This document shows positions 40,327 through 48,951 of a DNA stretch of 64,000 nt, in pieces. The translations under genes were made by a program, and so were the position numbers. The notes beneath the pieces were generated by a model. The model searched no databases. It saw nothing but the letters and a program-made list of their open reading frames with translations, and had not been told where the DNA came from. The DNA is from Isoptericola dokdonensis DS-3 (GTDB taxonomy: Bacteria > Actinomycetota > Actinomycetes > Actinomycetales > Cellulomonadaceae). Numbering within the stretch: position 1 is the stretch's first letter; each line of letters starts with the position of its first letter. The DNA is taken from positions 2,790,001 through 2,854,000 of the forward strand of contig NZ_CP014209.1 of the NCBI RefSeq assembly GCF_001636295.1, given 5' to 3'.

Positions 40327-41393
40327 CCTCCGTCGACCTCTTGGACGTCGCCGCGACCGCCCGCTGGATCGGCGCCCGCGGCGCCGAGCGCATCATCGGC
40401 GAGCTCGTCGACGCCCTCGCCACGGACTTCCGCCGCTGGCCCGACCTCGACAAGCGGGAACGCGTCGCGTCGCACTCGCGCGACGGCGTCATCGAGCTCA
40501 TGCCCGCCTCCGACGGCGTCACGTACGGCTTCAAGTACGTCAACGGCCACCCGAGCAACCCGGCCCGCGGCTTCCAGACGGTCACGGCGTTCGGCGTCCT
40601 CGCGGACGTCCACAACGGCTACCCGACGTTCCTCGCGGAGATGACGCTGCTCACCGCGCTGCGCACCGCGGCGACGTCGGGCCTCGCTGCGCGGGCGCTC
40701 GCCCGGCCCGACGCGCGGACGCTCGCCCTGATCGGCACCGGCTCGCAGGCCGAGTTCCAGGCCCTCGGGATGCGCGCCGCGCTCGGCGTCACCCACCTGC
40801 GGGCGTGGGACGTCGACCCGGCCGCCCGCGAGAAGCTCGTCCGCAACGCCCGGGCGCTCGGCTTCGACGTCCACGAGGCGACCAGCGCCGCCGACGCCGT
40901 CACCGGGGCCGACGTCGTCACCACCTGCACGGCGGACAAGCGCAACGCCACCGTGCTCACCGCCGACATGCTCGCCCTCGCCGCCCCCGGCGTGCACGTC
41001 AACGCCATCGGCGGGGACTGCCCCGGCAAGACGGAGCTCGACCCCGCCATCCTCACCGCGCCGGGCACCGCCGTCGTCGTCGAGTACACCCCGCAGACCC
41101 GCATCGAGGGGGAGATCCAGCAGCTCGACCCCGACTTCGGGGTCACCGAGCTGTGGGAGATCCTCGTCGGCGACGCCCCCGGGCGGACGTCGCCCACCCA
41201 GGTCACCGTGTTCGACTCCGTCGGGTTCGCCGTCGAGGACTGGTGCGCCCTGCGGTACGTGCACGACGCCGTCCGCGCCGACCCGTGGGCCCGGGACCTC
41301 CTGCAGCGCGTGGACCTCGTCGCCGAGCCCGCCGACCCCAAGGATCTGTGGTCCCTCGTCGCCGCACCTGCCCTGGCGCCCAGCCGCTCGTGA
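40323..41393 (+). CDS. ocd: Ornithine cyclodeaminase
   Basis: The 356-residue protein starts at an ATG overlapping the ddaH stop. It is of the mu-crystallin/OCD family: FKYVNGHPSNPARGFQTVTA, the NAD-binding loop LIGTGSQAEFQALGM (about 136-150), and HVNAIGGDCPGKTELDP, where the Asp of GGDCPGKTEL is the catalytic acid. The last conserved block is ELWEILVGDAPGR. The K in FKYVNG and the GDCPGKTELD string are features of true ornithine cyclodeaminases rather than alanine dehydrogenases. The reaction converts ornithine to proline and ammonia with NAD as a bound cofactor. It completes, with ddaH, a short arginine-derivative breakdown route. Confidence 0.92.
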   Translation: MTSVDLLDVAATARWIGARGAERIIGELVDALATDFRRWPDLDKRERVASHSRDGVIELMPASDGVTYGFKYVNGHPSNPARGFQTVTAFGVLADVHNGYPTFLAEMTLLTALRTAATSGLAARALARPDARTLALIGTGSQAEFQALGMRAALGVTHLRAWDVDPAAREKLVRNARALGFDVHEATSAADAVTGADVVTTCTADKRNATVLTADMLALAAPGVHVNAIGGDCPGKTELDPAILTAPGTAVVVEYTPQTRIEGEIQQLDPDFGVTELWEILVGDAPGRTSPTQVTVFDSVGFAVEDWCALRYVHDAVRADPWARDLLQRVDLVAEPADPKDLWSLVAAPALAPSRS

Positions 41394-41513
41394 CCGGCAC
41401 GACAGCCCAGGCGGATCGGCGCACGCGGACGTAGCGTGGGCATGCCGATCACGGCACACCGGCGGACGACGGCGTCCTGGACGGCGGGCAGGCGCCCGCA
41501 GGATCGAGGGACG

Positions 41514-42350
41514 ATGTCGACGTCAGCAACGGGCTCTTCGGTCGGGTGGCGCGTGCGGCCGTCGGTGCCGGTCGCGGCGGTCGTGTTCGCCGTGTACTGC
41601 GTGATCGTCATCAGCCTGATGCAGACCTCGGGCATCGGGTACGAACACTTCTTCGACACCGCCGCGGACACCGTGCGCGCCGCGGTCCTGCCGCTCGCGG
41701 CGGGCGCGGTGTGGCTCGTCGCGTTCCTGGTGTGGGCACGCTGGGACCACGTCTTTCGCGACGCGCGACGCCTGCCGCTGCGCTGGGGTTACTGGGTCCT
41801 GCCGGTCCTCATGGTCCTCGTCGCGCTCCTGCACCTCGTGGGCGTCGACTGGGGGGCCTTCGCCCCGGAGCACCTGCTGGCCGTGCTGACGGCGAGCGTC
41901 CTCGTGGGGTTCACGGAGGAGACGCTGTTCCGGGGGATCGTGCTGCGATCGTTGCGGCAGGGGGACCGGTCGGAGGGAACGGCCGCCCTGTGGACGACGC
42001 TCTGGTTCGGAGCCTTCCACGTCACCAACCTCCTCCTCGGCGAGCCCGGCGCCGTCCTGCAGGTCGTCTTCGCCGCGCTCGGGGGCGTCGCGTTCTACCT
42101 GCTCCGGCGGGGGACCGGGGTTCTGATCGCGGCGATGGCGCTGCACGGGCTCTGGGACTTCTCGACGTTCCTGTCCGGGGTCCACGCCGTCGACGGCGTC
42201 GCCACCGACGCGGCGAGCTTCCTCACGTCCTTCGTCTATGTCGCCGCGCTCGTGACGCTCGTGGTGCTCGTGGTCCGGGAGCGGCGACGGCCGGCGGCGG
42301 AGGCGATCACGGCGCCGCACGACGCGAGCACCGCGCCGGCCCCGCGCTGA
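41514..42350 (+). CDS. CPBP family intramembrane glutamic endopeptidase (Abi/Rce1-like)
   Basis: The 278-residue protein starts at ATG 41514, 3 nt after GAGGG; a longer start overlaps a TAGCGT -10 element at 41432 and is rejected. About seven membrane spans are present. The three CPBP motifs are complete: EETLFRGIVLRSL (Glu-Glu and Arg), FGAFHVTNLLLG (His) and HGLWDFSTFL (His and Asp). Members process prenylated proteins or bacteriocins, confer self-immunity or have unknown roles. No bacteriocin gene is nearby. Confidence 0.9.
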   Translation: MSTSATGSSVGWRVRPSVPVAAVVFAVYCVIVISLMQTSGIGYEHFFDTAADTVRAAVLPLAAGAVWLVAFLVWARWDHVFRDARRLPLRWGYWVLPVLMVLVALLHLVGVDWGAFAPEHLLAVLTASVLVGFTEETLFRGIVLRSLRQGDRSEGTAALWTTLWFGAFHVTNLLLGEPGAVLQVVFAALGGVAFYLLRRGTGVLIAAMALHGLWDFSTFLSGVHAVDGVATDAASFLTSFVYVAALVTLVVLVVRERRRPAAEAITAPHDASTAPAPR

Positions 42351-42416
42351 GCTACCGCCGCCACGGGCGGTCGCCACCGGTCCCAGGTGATTTGTGCAGG
42401 CACTACGCTTCGCGCC

Positions 42417-45400
42417 ATGCCCGACGCCGTCGTTCCCCGCCGCCGCTGGTCCGTCGCCGTCGTGGTGGCGGTGCTGCTGGCGCTGGGCGCGCTGACGGCG
42501 TTCGCGCTCGGTGACGCGCTCGCGGTGCAGGCCACGCCCGCGCAGGCGGCGCCCGAGAGCCCGGTGGCCGCACCGGCGTCGGCACCGGTCGACCCGCCCG
42601 CGGTGAGCACCGTCGTCGTGCCGGACGACACGAAGCAGCTCGCGCTCGCGGGCCAGGCCCTGGTGGACGCGCTGGCTGCCCGGGGCGTGACGGCGGACCT
42701 CCGGGTGGGCGACGACGGGCCGCGCGGCGCGGTGGTCGCGACGACGTCCGCGGACCTGGGCTCGGAGAACCCCGAGGCCTACCGCGTCACCGCGCGGGCC
42801 GGGGGCTGGCGGGTGGACGCGGCGACGGCGGACGGCGCCGCGCGCGGCCTCTACGACGTCGCGGACCGGGTCCGCACGGGGCGGGCCGTGACCGACGCCG
42901 ACGGCGAGGTGGTCGAGCCGCGCTTGAGGATGCGGCTGGTCGACAAGGGCGCGGTGGGCATCGAGCCGGACGCGGACGCCTGGGTGAGCGGGGACCCGTA
43001 CTCGCACAACGGCGGGTCGTTCGCCGACGCGATCCTGTCCGGCGAGCCGTACGTCGACGTCGAGGCGCTGACCCGGGACGCCGCGGACTTCGACGCCTAC
43101 GTCGCCCGCCGCCTCGCGCAGGGGTACACGGGCGTCGTCATCCCCGGGTTCCTGGAGTACGTGACGTTCTCCGGCGTCGGCGACGGCGCCGAGGTGTACG
43201 CGGCCGGGGACGAGCACGTGGCGCGCGCCGAGGCGATGCGGTCCTGGTTCGGCACGATGTGGGACTCGGCGGACGCCGCCGGGATGGACGTCTACCTCCA
43301 GACCGACATGCTCATGCTGTCCACGCCCTTGCAGGCCTACCTCGACGAGCGCGGGCTCACCCCCGACGACCCGGAGCTGTGGGATGTGTACGCGGCCGGG
43401 CTGGACGAGGTGTTCGCCGCGATGCCGGCCGTGGACGGACTGATGGTCCGCATCGGCGAGGCGGGCCGCATCTACGACCTGCCCGGCTGGGACTACTGGT
43501 CGGAGCTGGCCGTCACCGACGAGGTCGCGGTGCGCGAGATGCTGACGGCGTTCACGCGGGTCGCGGAGGCGCACGGCAAGGACGTGATCTTCCGGTCGTG
43601 GACGGTGGGGGTCGGCGCGGTGGGCGACCTGCACACCAACCCCGACTCGTACGAGGCGGTGCTGACGGGGATCGACTCGCCGTCGCTCGTGGTGTCGACC
43701 AAGCACGTCGCCGGGGACTTCTACTCGTGGCTGCCGCTCAACCCGACCCTCGAGGTGGGGGACCAGCGGCGCATCGTCGAGATGCAGTCGCGGCGCGAGT
43801 TCGAGGGCTTCGGGGCGCTGCCGAACGACCTCGGGTCCGCCTACCAGCAGGCGCTCGCGCACTACCTGGAGGCGAACCCGCAGGTCGAGGGTGTGTGGGG
43901 CTGGTCGCAGGACGGCGGCCCGTGGAAGGCGGGGCCGATGAGCCTGGACGGGAAGTCCGGGTTCTGGCAGCTCTACGACCTCAACACGTACGCCGCGGCA
44001 CGTCTGGCCCTCGACCCGGGCGCGGACCCGGCCGAGATCACGGCGTCGTGGGCGCGGGCCACGTTCTCCGACGACCCGGCCACGGTCGCGGCGATCGGCG
44101 AGGCGATGGCGCTGTCGCGCGACGCCGTCCGGCACGGCCTGTACCTGGGGGCGTTCGCGGAGAACCAGGTCAAGGCGCTGGGGCTGGAGCCGCCGCCCAT
44201 GATGTGGATCTTCGAGTGGGACATCGTCTCCGGCGACGCCGCCGCGCTCGACTCGATCTCGTCGATCGTCGGCACGGACGCCGCCTCCGTGGACGCCTCC
44301 GTCGCGGAGGGCCGGGAGGCGGTGACGACGGCGCAGCGGATGCGTGACCTCGTCGCCGGCACCGACGAAGGCACCTGGCGCGACCCCGCGCTGCGGGAGC
44401 AGTTCGTCGCGGCGCTCGACTACGAGGTCGACCTGTTCACGGTGCTCGGTGACTACCGCGAGGTCGTGCTCCAGCACGGCCGGTGGCTCGACACGGGCGA
44501 CGGTGCTGCGCGCGACGCGTGGGCCGCCGCGCTGGCCCGGTTCGAGTCGTCGCGCGCCCACCACGTCGACACGTACGGCGACGACCTCGACCTCCCGGCG
44601 TACACCTTCACCGCGGCGGACCTCGGCGTGCAGCGGGCCGAGCGGGACCTGACGGTCGCGTGGGTCGCCCGTGTCCTGGGCGTCCTGCTGGTGGTCGCCC
44701 TCGCGCTGGGTAAGACACGCGGGCAGCGGTTGCTGGTGCGGGGCCGACGGTCCGTCCACAGCCCTGTGGACACGTCACCCGACGGTCACCCTGCGGACGG
44801 CCGCCCGGCCCGTCCAGGCTTGGCCATCGCACGGCCCGACGGCGGCACACCGGCCGGATCGGCCGGCCTGCGGGCGCTCTGGCTGGGCGCCACGCGGCCG
44901 TGGCGGGTCGTCGAGCTGGCCCGCGGTGCCGGCCGTCTCGACAAGCTCGTCGTGTGCGCGGTACCGGTGCTCGCCGTCGTCCTCAGCCGTGTCGCGTACA
45001 CGTGGGCGCTGTCGTGGGTGCACCTCGCGCTGGTGCTCGGCGCGTGGGCGCTGTTCGTGCTCGTCCTGCGTGCCGTCGCCGGCCGGGATGCGGCGTTCAC
45101 GCTCGCCGGCGCCGTGGGCGGGGCCGCCGTGCTGCGCACCGTGCTGCTGCTCGTCGCGCTGGCCCCCACCGGGCCGGGCGGCTACTGGTACGGCCTGTGG
45201 ACGGGCCCCGCGGCCCGCAGCGTCTACGTGACGTTCGCCGTCGCCGGGTTCGCGTGGGTGCTCGCCGCGGCCTGGTGGGCGCTGCGCTCCCTCGGTGCCA
45301 CCCGCACCGGCGCCACCGGCCGGCTGCTGCTCGCCGTCGCCGCGCCGCTCGTCGTCGGAGGTGCCGTCGTCGCCGCCGTCGGGCTGGAGACCACGCTCAC

Positions 45401-45593
45401 GGCCTGGAACGACCAGATGATGATCCTGCCGTGGGGGCTGTCCCGGATCCTCGGTCTCACGGTGCACCTCGGCATCCCGACCGCCCTGCCCGTGGCCGTC
45501 GGCGTCGCCGGAGGCGTGCTCGTGGTCGCTGGTGCGCTGCTCGCATGGGTCGGTCGACGCCGACCCGGCCGCCTGCTCTCCCACCAGGCGTGA
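42417..45593 (+). CDS. Glycosidase-like (GH67/GH20-type) extracellular domain fused to multi-span membrane domain
   Basis: From ATG 42417 the protein has 1058 residues. TACGCT lies 7 nt upstream (leaderless-type). It begins with a membrane anchor or signal (residues 11-33). Residues 55-155 resemble the N-terminal beta/alpha domain of GH67/GH20 enzymes (TVVVPDDTKQLALAGQALVD). A TIM-barrel-like region follows (about 165-560): RLRMRLVDKGAVGIEPDADA, GYTGVVIPGFLEY, VYLQTDMLMLS and a conserved acidic VRIGEAG. Residues 600-715 are helical. A span at about 725-745, a 70-residue linker, and about six more spans (850-1050) make the C-terminus. Such a fusion is unusual. Substrate unknown, perhaps a glucuronosylated glycan. 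Confidence 0.75.
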   Translation: MPDAVVPRRRWSVAVVVAVLLALGALTAFALGDALAVQATPAQAAPESPVAAPASAPVDPPAVSTVVVPDDTKQLALAGQALVDALAARGVTADLRVGDDGPRGAVVATTSADLGSENPEAYRVTARAGGWRVDAATADGAARGLYDVADRVRTGRAVTDADGEVVEPRLRMRLVDKGAVGIEPDADAWVSGDPYSHNGGSFADAILSGEPYVDVEALTRDAADFDAYVARRLAQGYTGVVIPGFLEYVTFSGVGDGAEVYAAGDEHVARAEAMRSWFGTMWDSADAAGMDVYLQTDMLMLSTPLQAYLDERGLTPDDPELWDVYAAGLDEVFAAMPAVDGLMVRIGEAGRIYDLPGWDYWSELAVTDEVAVREMLTAFTRVAEAHGKDVIFRSWTVGVGAVGDLHTNPDSYEAVLTGIDSPSLVVSTKHVAGDFYSWLPLNPTLEVGDQRRIVEMQSRREFEGFGALPNDLGSAYQQALAHYLEANPQVEGVWGWSQDGGPWKAGPMSLDGKSGFWQLYDLNTYAAARLALDPGADPAEITASWARATFSDDPATVAAIGEAMALSRDAVRHGLYLGAFAENQVKALGLEPPPMMWIFEWDIVSGDAAALDSISSIVGTDAASVDASVAEGREAVTTAQRMRDLVAGTDEGTWRDPALREQFVAALDYEVDLFTVLGDYREVVLQHGRWLDTGDGAARDAWAAALARFESSRAHHVDTYGDDLDLPAYTFTAADLGVQRAERDLTVAWVARVLGVLLVVALALGKTRGQRLLVRGRRSVHSPVDTSPDGHPADGRPARPGLAIARPDGGTPAGSAGLRALWLGATRPWRVVELARGAGRLDKLVVCAVPVLAVVLSRVAYTWALSWVHLALVLGAWALFVLVLRAVAGRDAAFTLAGAVGGAAVLRTVLLLVALAPTGPGGYWYGLWTGPAARSVYVTFAVAGFAWVLAAAWWALRSLGATRTGATGRLLLAVAAPLVVGGAVVAAVGLETTLTAWNDQMMILPWGLSRILGLTVHLGIPTALPVAVGVAGGVLVVAGALLAWVGRRRPGRLLSHQA

Positions 45594-45662
45594 AGCGATT
45601 TCCACCGGCCTCCGTGAACCTGCCACACTTCCCCTGGATCGGACCGATCAGCAGGGGGACGC

Positions 45663-47102
45663 ATGACCACCGGTGAGGACGCGGCGCCGACCGGCAGCGC
45701 CGCCGTCGACGCGGCCATCGCGCGACTGCGTGCCGTCGCGGCCGAGTCGGGCACGGCCGGCCCGGGCGAGGCGGGCAGCGCCGACGCCGACGTGCTGCGC
45801 ACCGCGCTCGCCACCCTCCCGTACCAGGAGCAGCGACTGCTGTGGGACAGCCACGTCCTCGGCCGCACCCTCGACGGCATCGCCGGGGCGCTCGGGCTGC
45901 ACGTGCGGGCCGCACGCCGCCGCCTGCAGCGCGCCGAGGAACAGCTCGCCCGGGCGCTGTCCGCCGCGCACGCCCGCGGCGTGCCCGCCCGGCTCTGCGC
46001 CGAGACCCGCGGCGACCTGCACGCCTACGTGACCCACCACCTCGGCGGTGGCCGGCGCCAGGCCCTCGAGGACCACCTGTTCGGCTGTCCGGGATGCATG
46101 CGCGCCTTCATCGACGTGCGGGAGGCGTCGTGGGCGCTGCGCGACGCCGCGCCCGTGCTGCTCGCCCCGCTCGCCGCGAGCGGCGTCACCGTGCCCGTCG
46201 TCGTCGGAGCGCTCGGAGCGAGCACCTCGACCGGCGTCGCGGGCTGGTTCGCCGCGCTCGGGGCCGCGCTCGTCGGTGGGTGGGAGTGGGTCGTGCGGGG
46301 TGTGAAGCACCTCGTCGGCCGCCCGGTGGGACTCGCCGCCGGGACGGCCGGGGCGCTCGTGGCCGTCGCCGCCGTGGCGATGTCCCTCGCGCCCGGCGCC
46401 GAACCGGCGCCCGTGTCCGCCGTGGCGACCCCCTCGTCGTCGGCCCCCGCCGGCGAGGAACCCGTCGCGAGCACCGAGCCGTCCGTCGCGCCGACGCCGT
46501 CGGCGACGCCCTCGGCCACGGCCTCCCCGTCGCCCGGCCCCACGCCCACCTCGGAGACGACGCCGACCCCGGACGCCGCCGTCCCGCCGGTACCGGTCGA
46601 GGACGACGACACCCCGGCGGACACCCGTGAGCCCGCCCCCGCGCCCGCGCCCGATGCCGACGACGAGGCGGCCGGGCCCGCGGACGCCGTCGACCCGCCG
46701 CGCACCGGGGGCAGCACCAGCGCACCCCGCCCCAGCACCACCCCCACGCCGGACGGCACCGAGCCCACGACCCGGCCGACGCCGGCGCCCGCACCCTCCG
46801 CCGCGCCGACCGCCACGCCCGACCCCGTCGAGCCGGAGCCCGCACCCGAGCCGACCGAGCCCGTCAGCGTCAGCCTCACCCTGGGCGTCGGCGGCTTCGG
46901 CTGGTTCCAGGTGGTTCCGACCGGCGGCGCGGAGATCGTCGACGTCGTCGGCGGCCACCGCACCGAGGTCACGCAGGACTCGCGCGGTCGCTGGTGGGTG
47001 CGCGCCGTCGGCGCTCGTGAGCGCGAGGTGACCGTCGTCGTCAGCGGCCCCGCCGGCTCCGAACCCGGCGCGCGGTTGTCCTGGTACGGCCTGGAGCACT
47101 GA
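45663..47102 (+). CDS. Sigma region 4 / zinc anti-sigma / transmembrane / Pro-Thr-rich surface fusion
   Basis: The 479-residue protein starts at ATG 45663, 3 nt after CAGCAGGGGGA. Residues 43-104 are a sigma-70 region 4 HTH (LRTALATLPYQEQRLLWDSH; TLDGIAGALGLHVRAARRRL), but no region 2 is present. Residues 116-150 form an anti-sigma zinc finger with H138-LFG-C142-PG-C145 (HxxxCxxC). Membrane segments follow at about 175-205 and 222-244. Then 150 residues of Pro/Thr/Ala linker lead to a small beta domain (VSLTLGVGGFGWFQVVPTGG). It cannot be a normal sigma factor. It may be a membrane DNA-binding sensor or a remodelled anti-sigma factor. Its stop lies in a 20-bp-period array. Confidence 0.8.
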   Translation: MTTGEDAAPTGSAAVDAAIARLRAVAAESGTAGPGEAGSADADVLRTALATLPYQEQRLLWDSHVLGRTLDGIAGALGLHVRAARRRLQRAEEQLARALSAAHARGVPARLCAETRGDLHAYVTHHLGGGRRQALEDHLFGCPGCMRAFIDVREASWALRDAAPVLLAPLAASGVTVPVVVGALGASTSTGVAGWFAALGAALVGGWEWVVRGVKHLVGRPVGLAAGTAGALVAVAAVAMSLAPGAEPAPVSAVATPSSSAPAGEEPVASTEPSVAPTPSATPSATASPSPGPTPTSETTPTPDAAVPPVPVEDDDTPADTREPAPAPAPDADDEAAGPADAVDPPRTGGSTSAPRPSTTPTPDGTEPTTRPTPAPAPSAAPTATPDPVEPEPAPEPTEPVSVSLTLGVGGFGWFQVVPTGGAEIVDVVGGHRTEVTQDSRGRWWVRAVGAREREVTVVVSGPAGSEPGARLSWYGLEH

Positions 47103-47148
47103 CTCGCGAGAGCTTGCGCTGACTCGCGCCGATCTGCGCTGACTCGCG
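47099..47148 (+). repeat. Third 20-bp-period array (core CTGACTCGCG)
   Basis: CTGACTCGCG begins at 47099, 47119 and 47139, exactly 20 bp apart. The first unit includes the stop codon of the sigma/anti-sigma fusion gene and the last reaches the rlmC stop. The array thus fills the whole 46-bp gap of a convergent gene pair. Confidence 0.85.
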
Positions 47149-48393
47149 TCAGGCGGCGCGTTCCAGCAGCACGAGGACCTCGTAGTGGTCGGTGTGCGGG
47201 AACATGTCGAGCAGGCGGGCCCGGGTGGGGCGCAGCGAGGGCATGTCGGCGAGGTCGCGGGCCAGCGTGGCGGCGTTGCACGACGAGTACAGGACGTGCC
47301 GCACGCCGGAGGCCTCCAGGCGCCCGGCGAGATCGGTGCCGATGCCGCGTCGCGGCGGGTTGACGATCACCATGTCCGGGTCGGCGTCCGTGCCGAGCGC
47401 GAACGTGGCGGCGTCCCCCGCGGCGAACTCCACGTCGGCGGTGGCGGCCCGCCACCAGGCGGCGTCGTGGCCGCCGACGACGGCGTCCGGCGGCAGGGTG
47501 GCGAGCTCGCGCGCCGTCGTGGTCGCCGAGGCGACGGCCTCCGCGGAGATCTCGATGCCCGTGACCGCGCGGCCGGGGGCAGCGCAGTGCAGGGCGAACC
47601 CGCCGACGCCGCAGTACAGGTCCCACAGGGCCGCGGGGGAGACCTCGTCCACCCAGGCGCGCGCCTGCCGGTACAGGGCGGTCGCCACCTCGGTGTTCGT
47701 CTGGAAGAAGCTCTGCGGGCGCAGGTGCAGGGTGATGCCGTCGAGCTCCATCCCCAGGGTCTGCCGCTCGGTGAGGACGATCTCCTCGGCGCCCTCCAGC
47801 ACCGCGGCGTGCGCAGGCTGCACGTTGACGCTGAGCACCGCCAGCGCGGGCAGGGCGCCCGCGAGCCACGGCAGGTGCTTGCGGAGCCGTGCGACCGGCT
47901 CGGTCGAGCGCAGCACGAGGCGCACCATGAGCTCCCCGGCGGGGGAGAGGGTGACGATGACGTGCTTGAGCTCGCCCCGCTGCGCAGCGTCCTTCGGCGT
48001 CACCTTGCGACGGCGACCCCCCGGGCCGAACGTCGGCGTCAGGTCGTACGGGGTGAGGCGGGCACGCCGGATCAGCTCCGCCAGCGGCTCGAACGCCGCC
48101 TGCAGCTCGGCCGGGTACAGCGGGCAGTCCGTGAGGTCGACGCCCTGCCCCTCGTACTCCCCGGGCGGCCCGAGGATCCCCAGCACGGGCGCGGCCGCCG
48201 TGCCGGTGACGACCATCTTCGCCTTGTTGCGGAACCCCGCCTCGTCGCCGACGACCGGGGCCAGCCACACGTCGTCCGGCAACGCCAGCAACCCGCGGAC
48301 GTGCGCCTCCTTGCCGCGCACCTGCTGCGGGTGCGTCAGGTCCAGGAGGGTGCACGACCGGCACCGGCCGGCGTCGTAGTGGTGGCACTGCAC
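47149..48393 (-). CDS. rlmC: 23S rRNA (uracil-C5)-methyltransferase RlmC
   Basis: The 414-residue protein starts at a GTG. The N-terminal Cys cluster (C3, C11, C14 in QCHHYDAGRCRSC) and a further Cys in LTDCPLYPAE make a 4Fe-4S site as in RlmC/RlmD. The SAM motif is LWDLYCGVGGFALHCAA. The catalytic Cys is in RHVLYSSCNAATLARDL, with the preceding VIVNPPRRGIG. The end MFPHTDHYEVLVLLER is conserved in the TrmA/RlmC/RlmD group. The Q-S-F-F-Q-T-N string (RPQSFFQTNTEVA) is also typical. It methylates a uridine in 23S rRNA; RlmC is preferred over RlmD because there is no N-terminal TRAM domain. Confidence 0.9.
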   Translation of the reverse strand: MQCHHYDAGRCRSCTLLDLTHPQQVRGKEAHVRGLLALPDDVWLAPVVGDEAGFRNKAKMVVTGTAAAPVLGILGPPGEYEGQGVDLTDCPLYPAELQAAFEPLAELIRRARLTPYDLTPTFGPGGRRRKVTPKDAAQRGELKHVIVTLSPAGELMVRLVLRSTEPVARLRKHLPWLAGALPALAVLSVNVQPAHAAVLEGAEEIVLTERQTLGMELDGITLHLRPQSFFQTNTEVATALYRQARAWVDEVSPAALWDLYCGVGGFALHCAAPGRAVTGIEISAEAVASATTTARELATLPPDAVVGGHDAAWWRAATADVEFAAGDAATFALGTDADPDMVIVNPPRRGIGTDLAGRLEASGVRHVLYSSCNAATLARDLADMPSLRPTRARLLDMFPHTDHYEVLVLLERAA

Positions 48394-48951
48394 GGGTCCA
48401 TTGTCTCCCTGCGACGGACCTGGCCAGCAATGCCCGAGACCTCAGCGTGAGCACCCCGCCCCGTCGTCCCCGATCGGTTCGGGAAAGAGCCGTCAAACCG
48501 AAAGGCGTCCCTTCCCCCCGAGAGTTGCATGACGATGCCAGTCGACGTGGTGTCCCGGACAGGAGTTCTCGCGCCACGTGGACCGGAAGGAAGCCTCATG
48601 GTCGAAGCAACCAAGATTTGCGGTTGACCTGCATTTTCACCATTGACCGCGGGCAGTACGTACAGGTCTACTTGGCCCCACGACCACTGACAGATTGAGC
48701 CGTGGCTCTGGCGTGCACGTACCAGCGCGCCCGACCTGGAGTGCAGTAGTTGACGTGGGTCATGCGTCGCGCACTTTTCGACTTGGAAGGATGGTGGGGG
48801 ATCGGATCGCGCTGGAGGGGTTGAGCGACGCCTTGCAGTTCCTGCCATTGAGATCGGCATCAAGCGATGTGCGGAGAGTTTCAGTAGTGACGAGTGTGGA
48901 TCGGTGAAGATTCGTAGAACTGATGTCGCCGACTACTAGGGGGGAGGTCCC
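48394..48951. other. 558-bp lower-GC gap with no confident gene
   Basis: Base composition and codon-like patterns differ from the flanks, with more A/T-rich triplets. Short frames occur on the plus strand (48447-48698 ending DRGQYVQVYLAP, then 48695-48907 in another frame), as if one gene had been shifted. I see no clear start, family match or promoter. It may be the remains of a transferred gene. Confidence 0.45.
48695..48907 (+). pseudogene. Possible remnant reading frame in the low-GC islet
   Basis: A 70-residue open frame without a good start (TTG or internal only). Its end has a protein-like look (ALEGLSDALQFLPLRSASSD). It begins 4 bp before the end of an adjoining frame at 48447-48698, which would fit a frameshifted older gene. 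No family is recognised. Low confidence that it is expressed. Confidence 0.25.

Noticed and set aside
41523..44759. 1078-residue minus-strand open frame
   Set aside because: Shadow of the CPBP and glycosidase-like genes on the other strand, caused by high GC; no family features.
48336..48863. 175-residue minus-strand frame over the low-GC gap
   Set aside because: It overlaps the 5' part of rlmC, has no ribosome site and shows no protein-like domain pattern.
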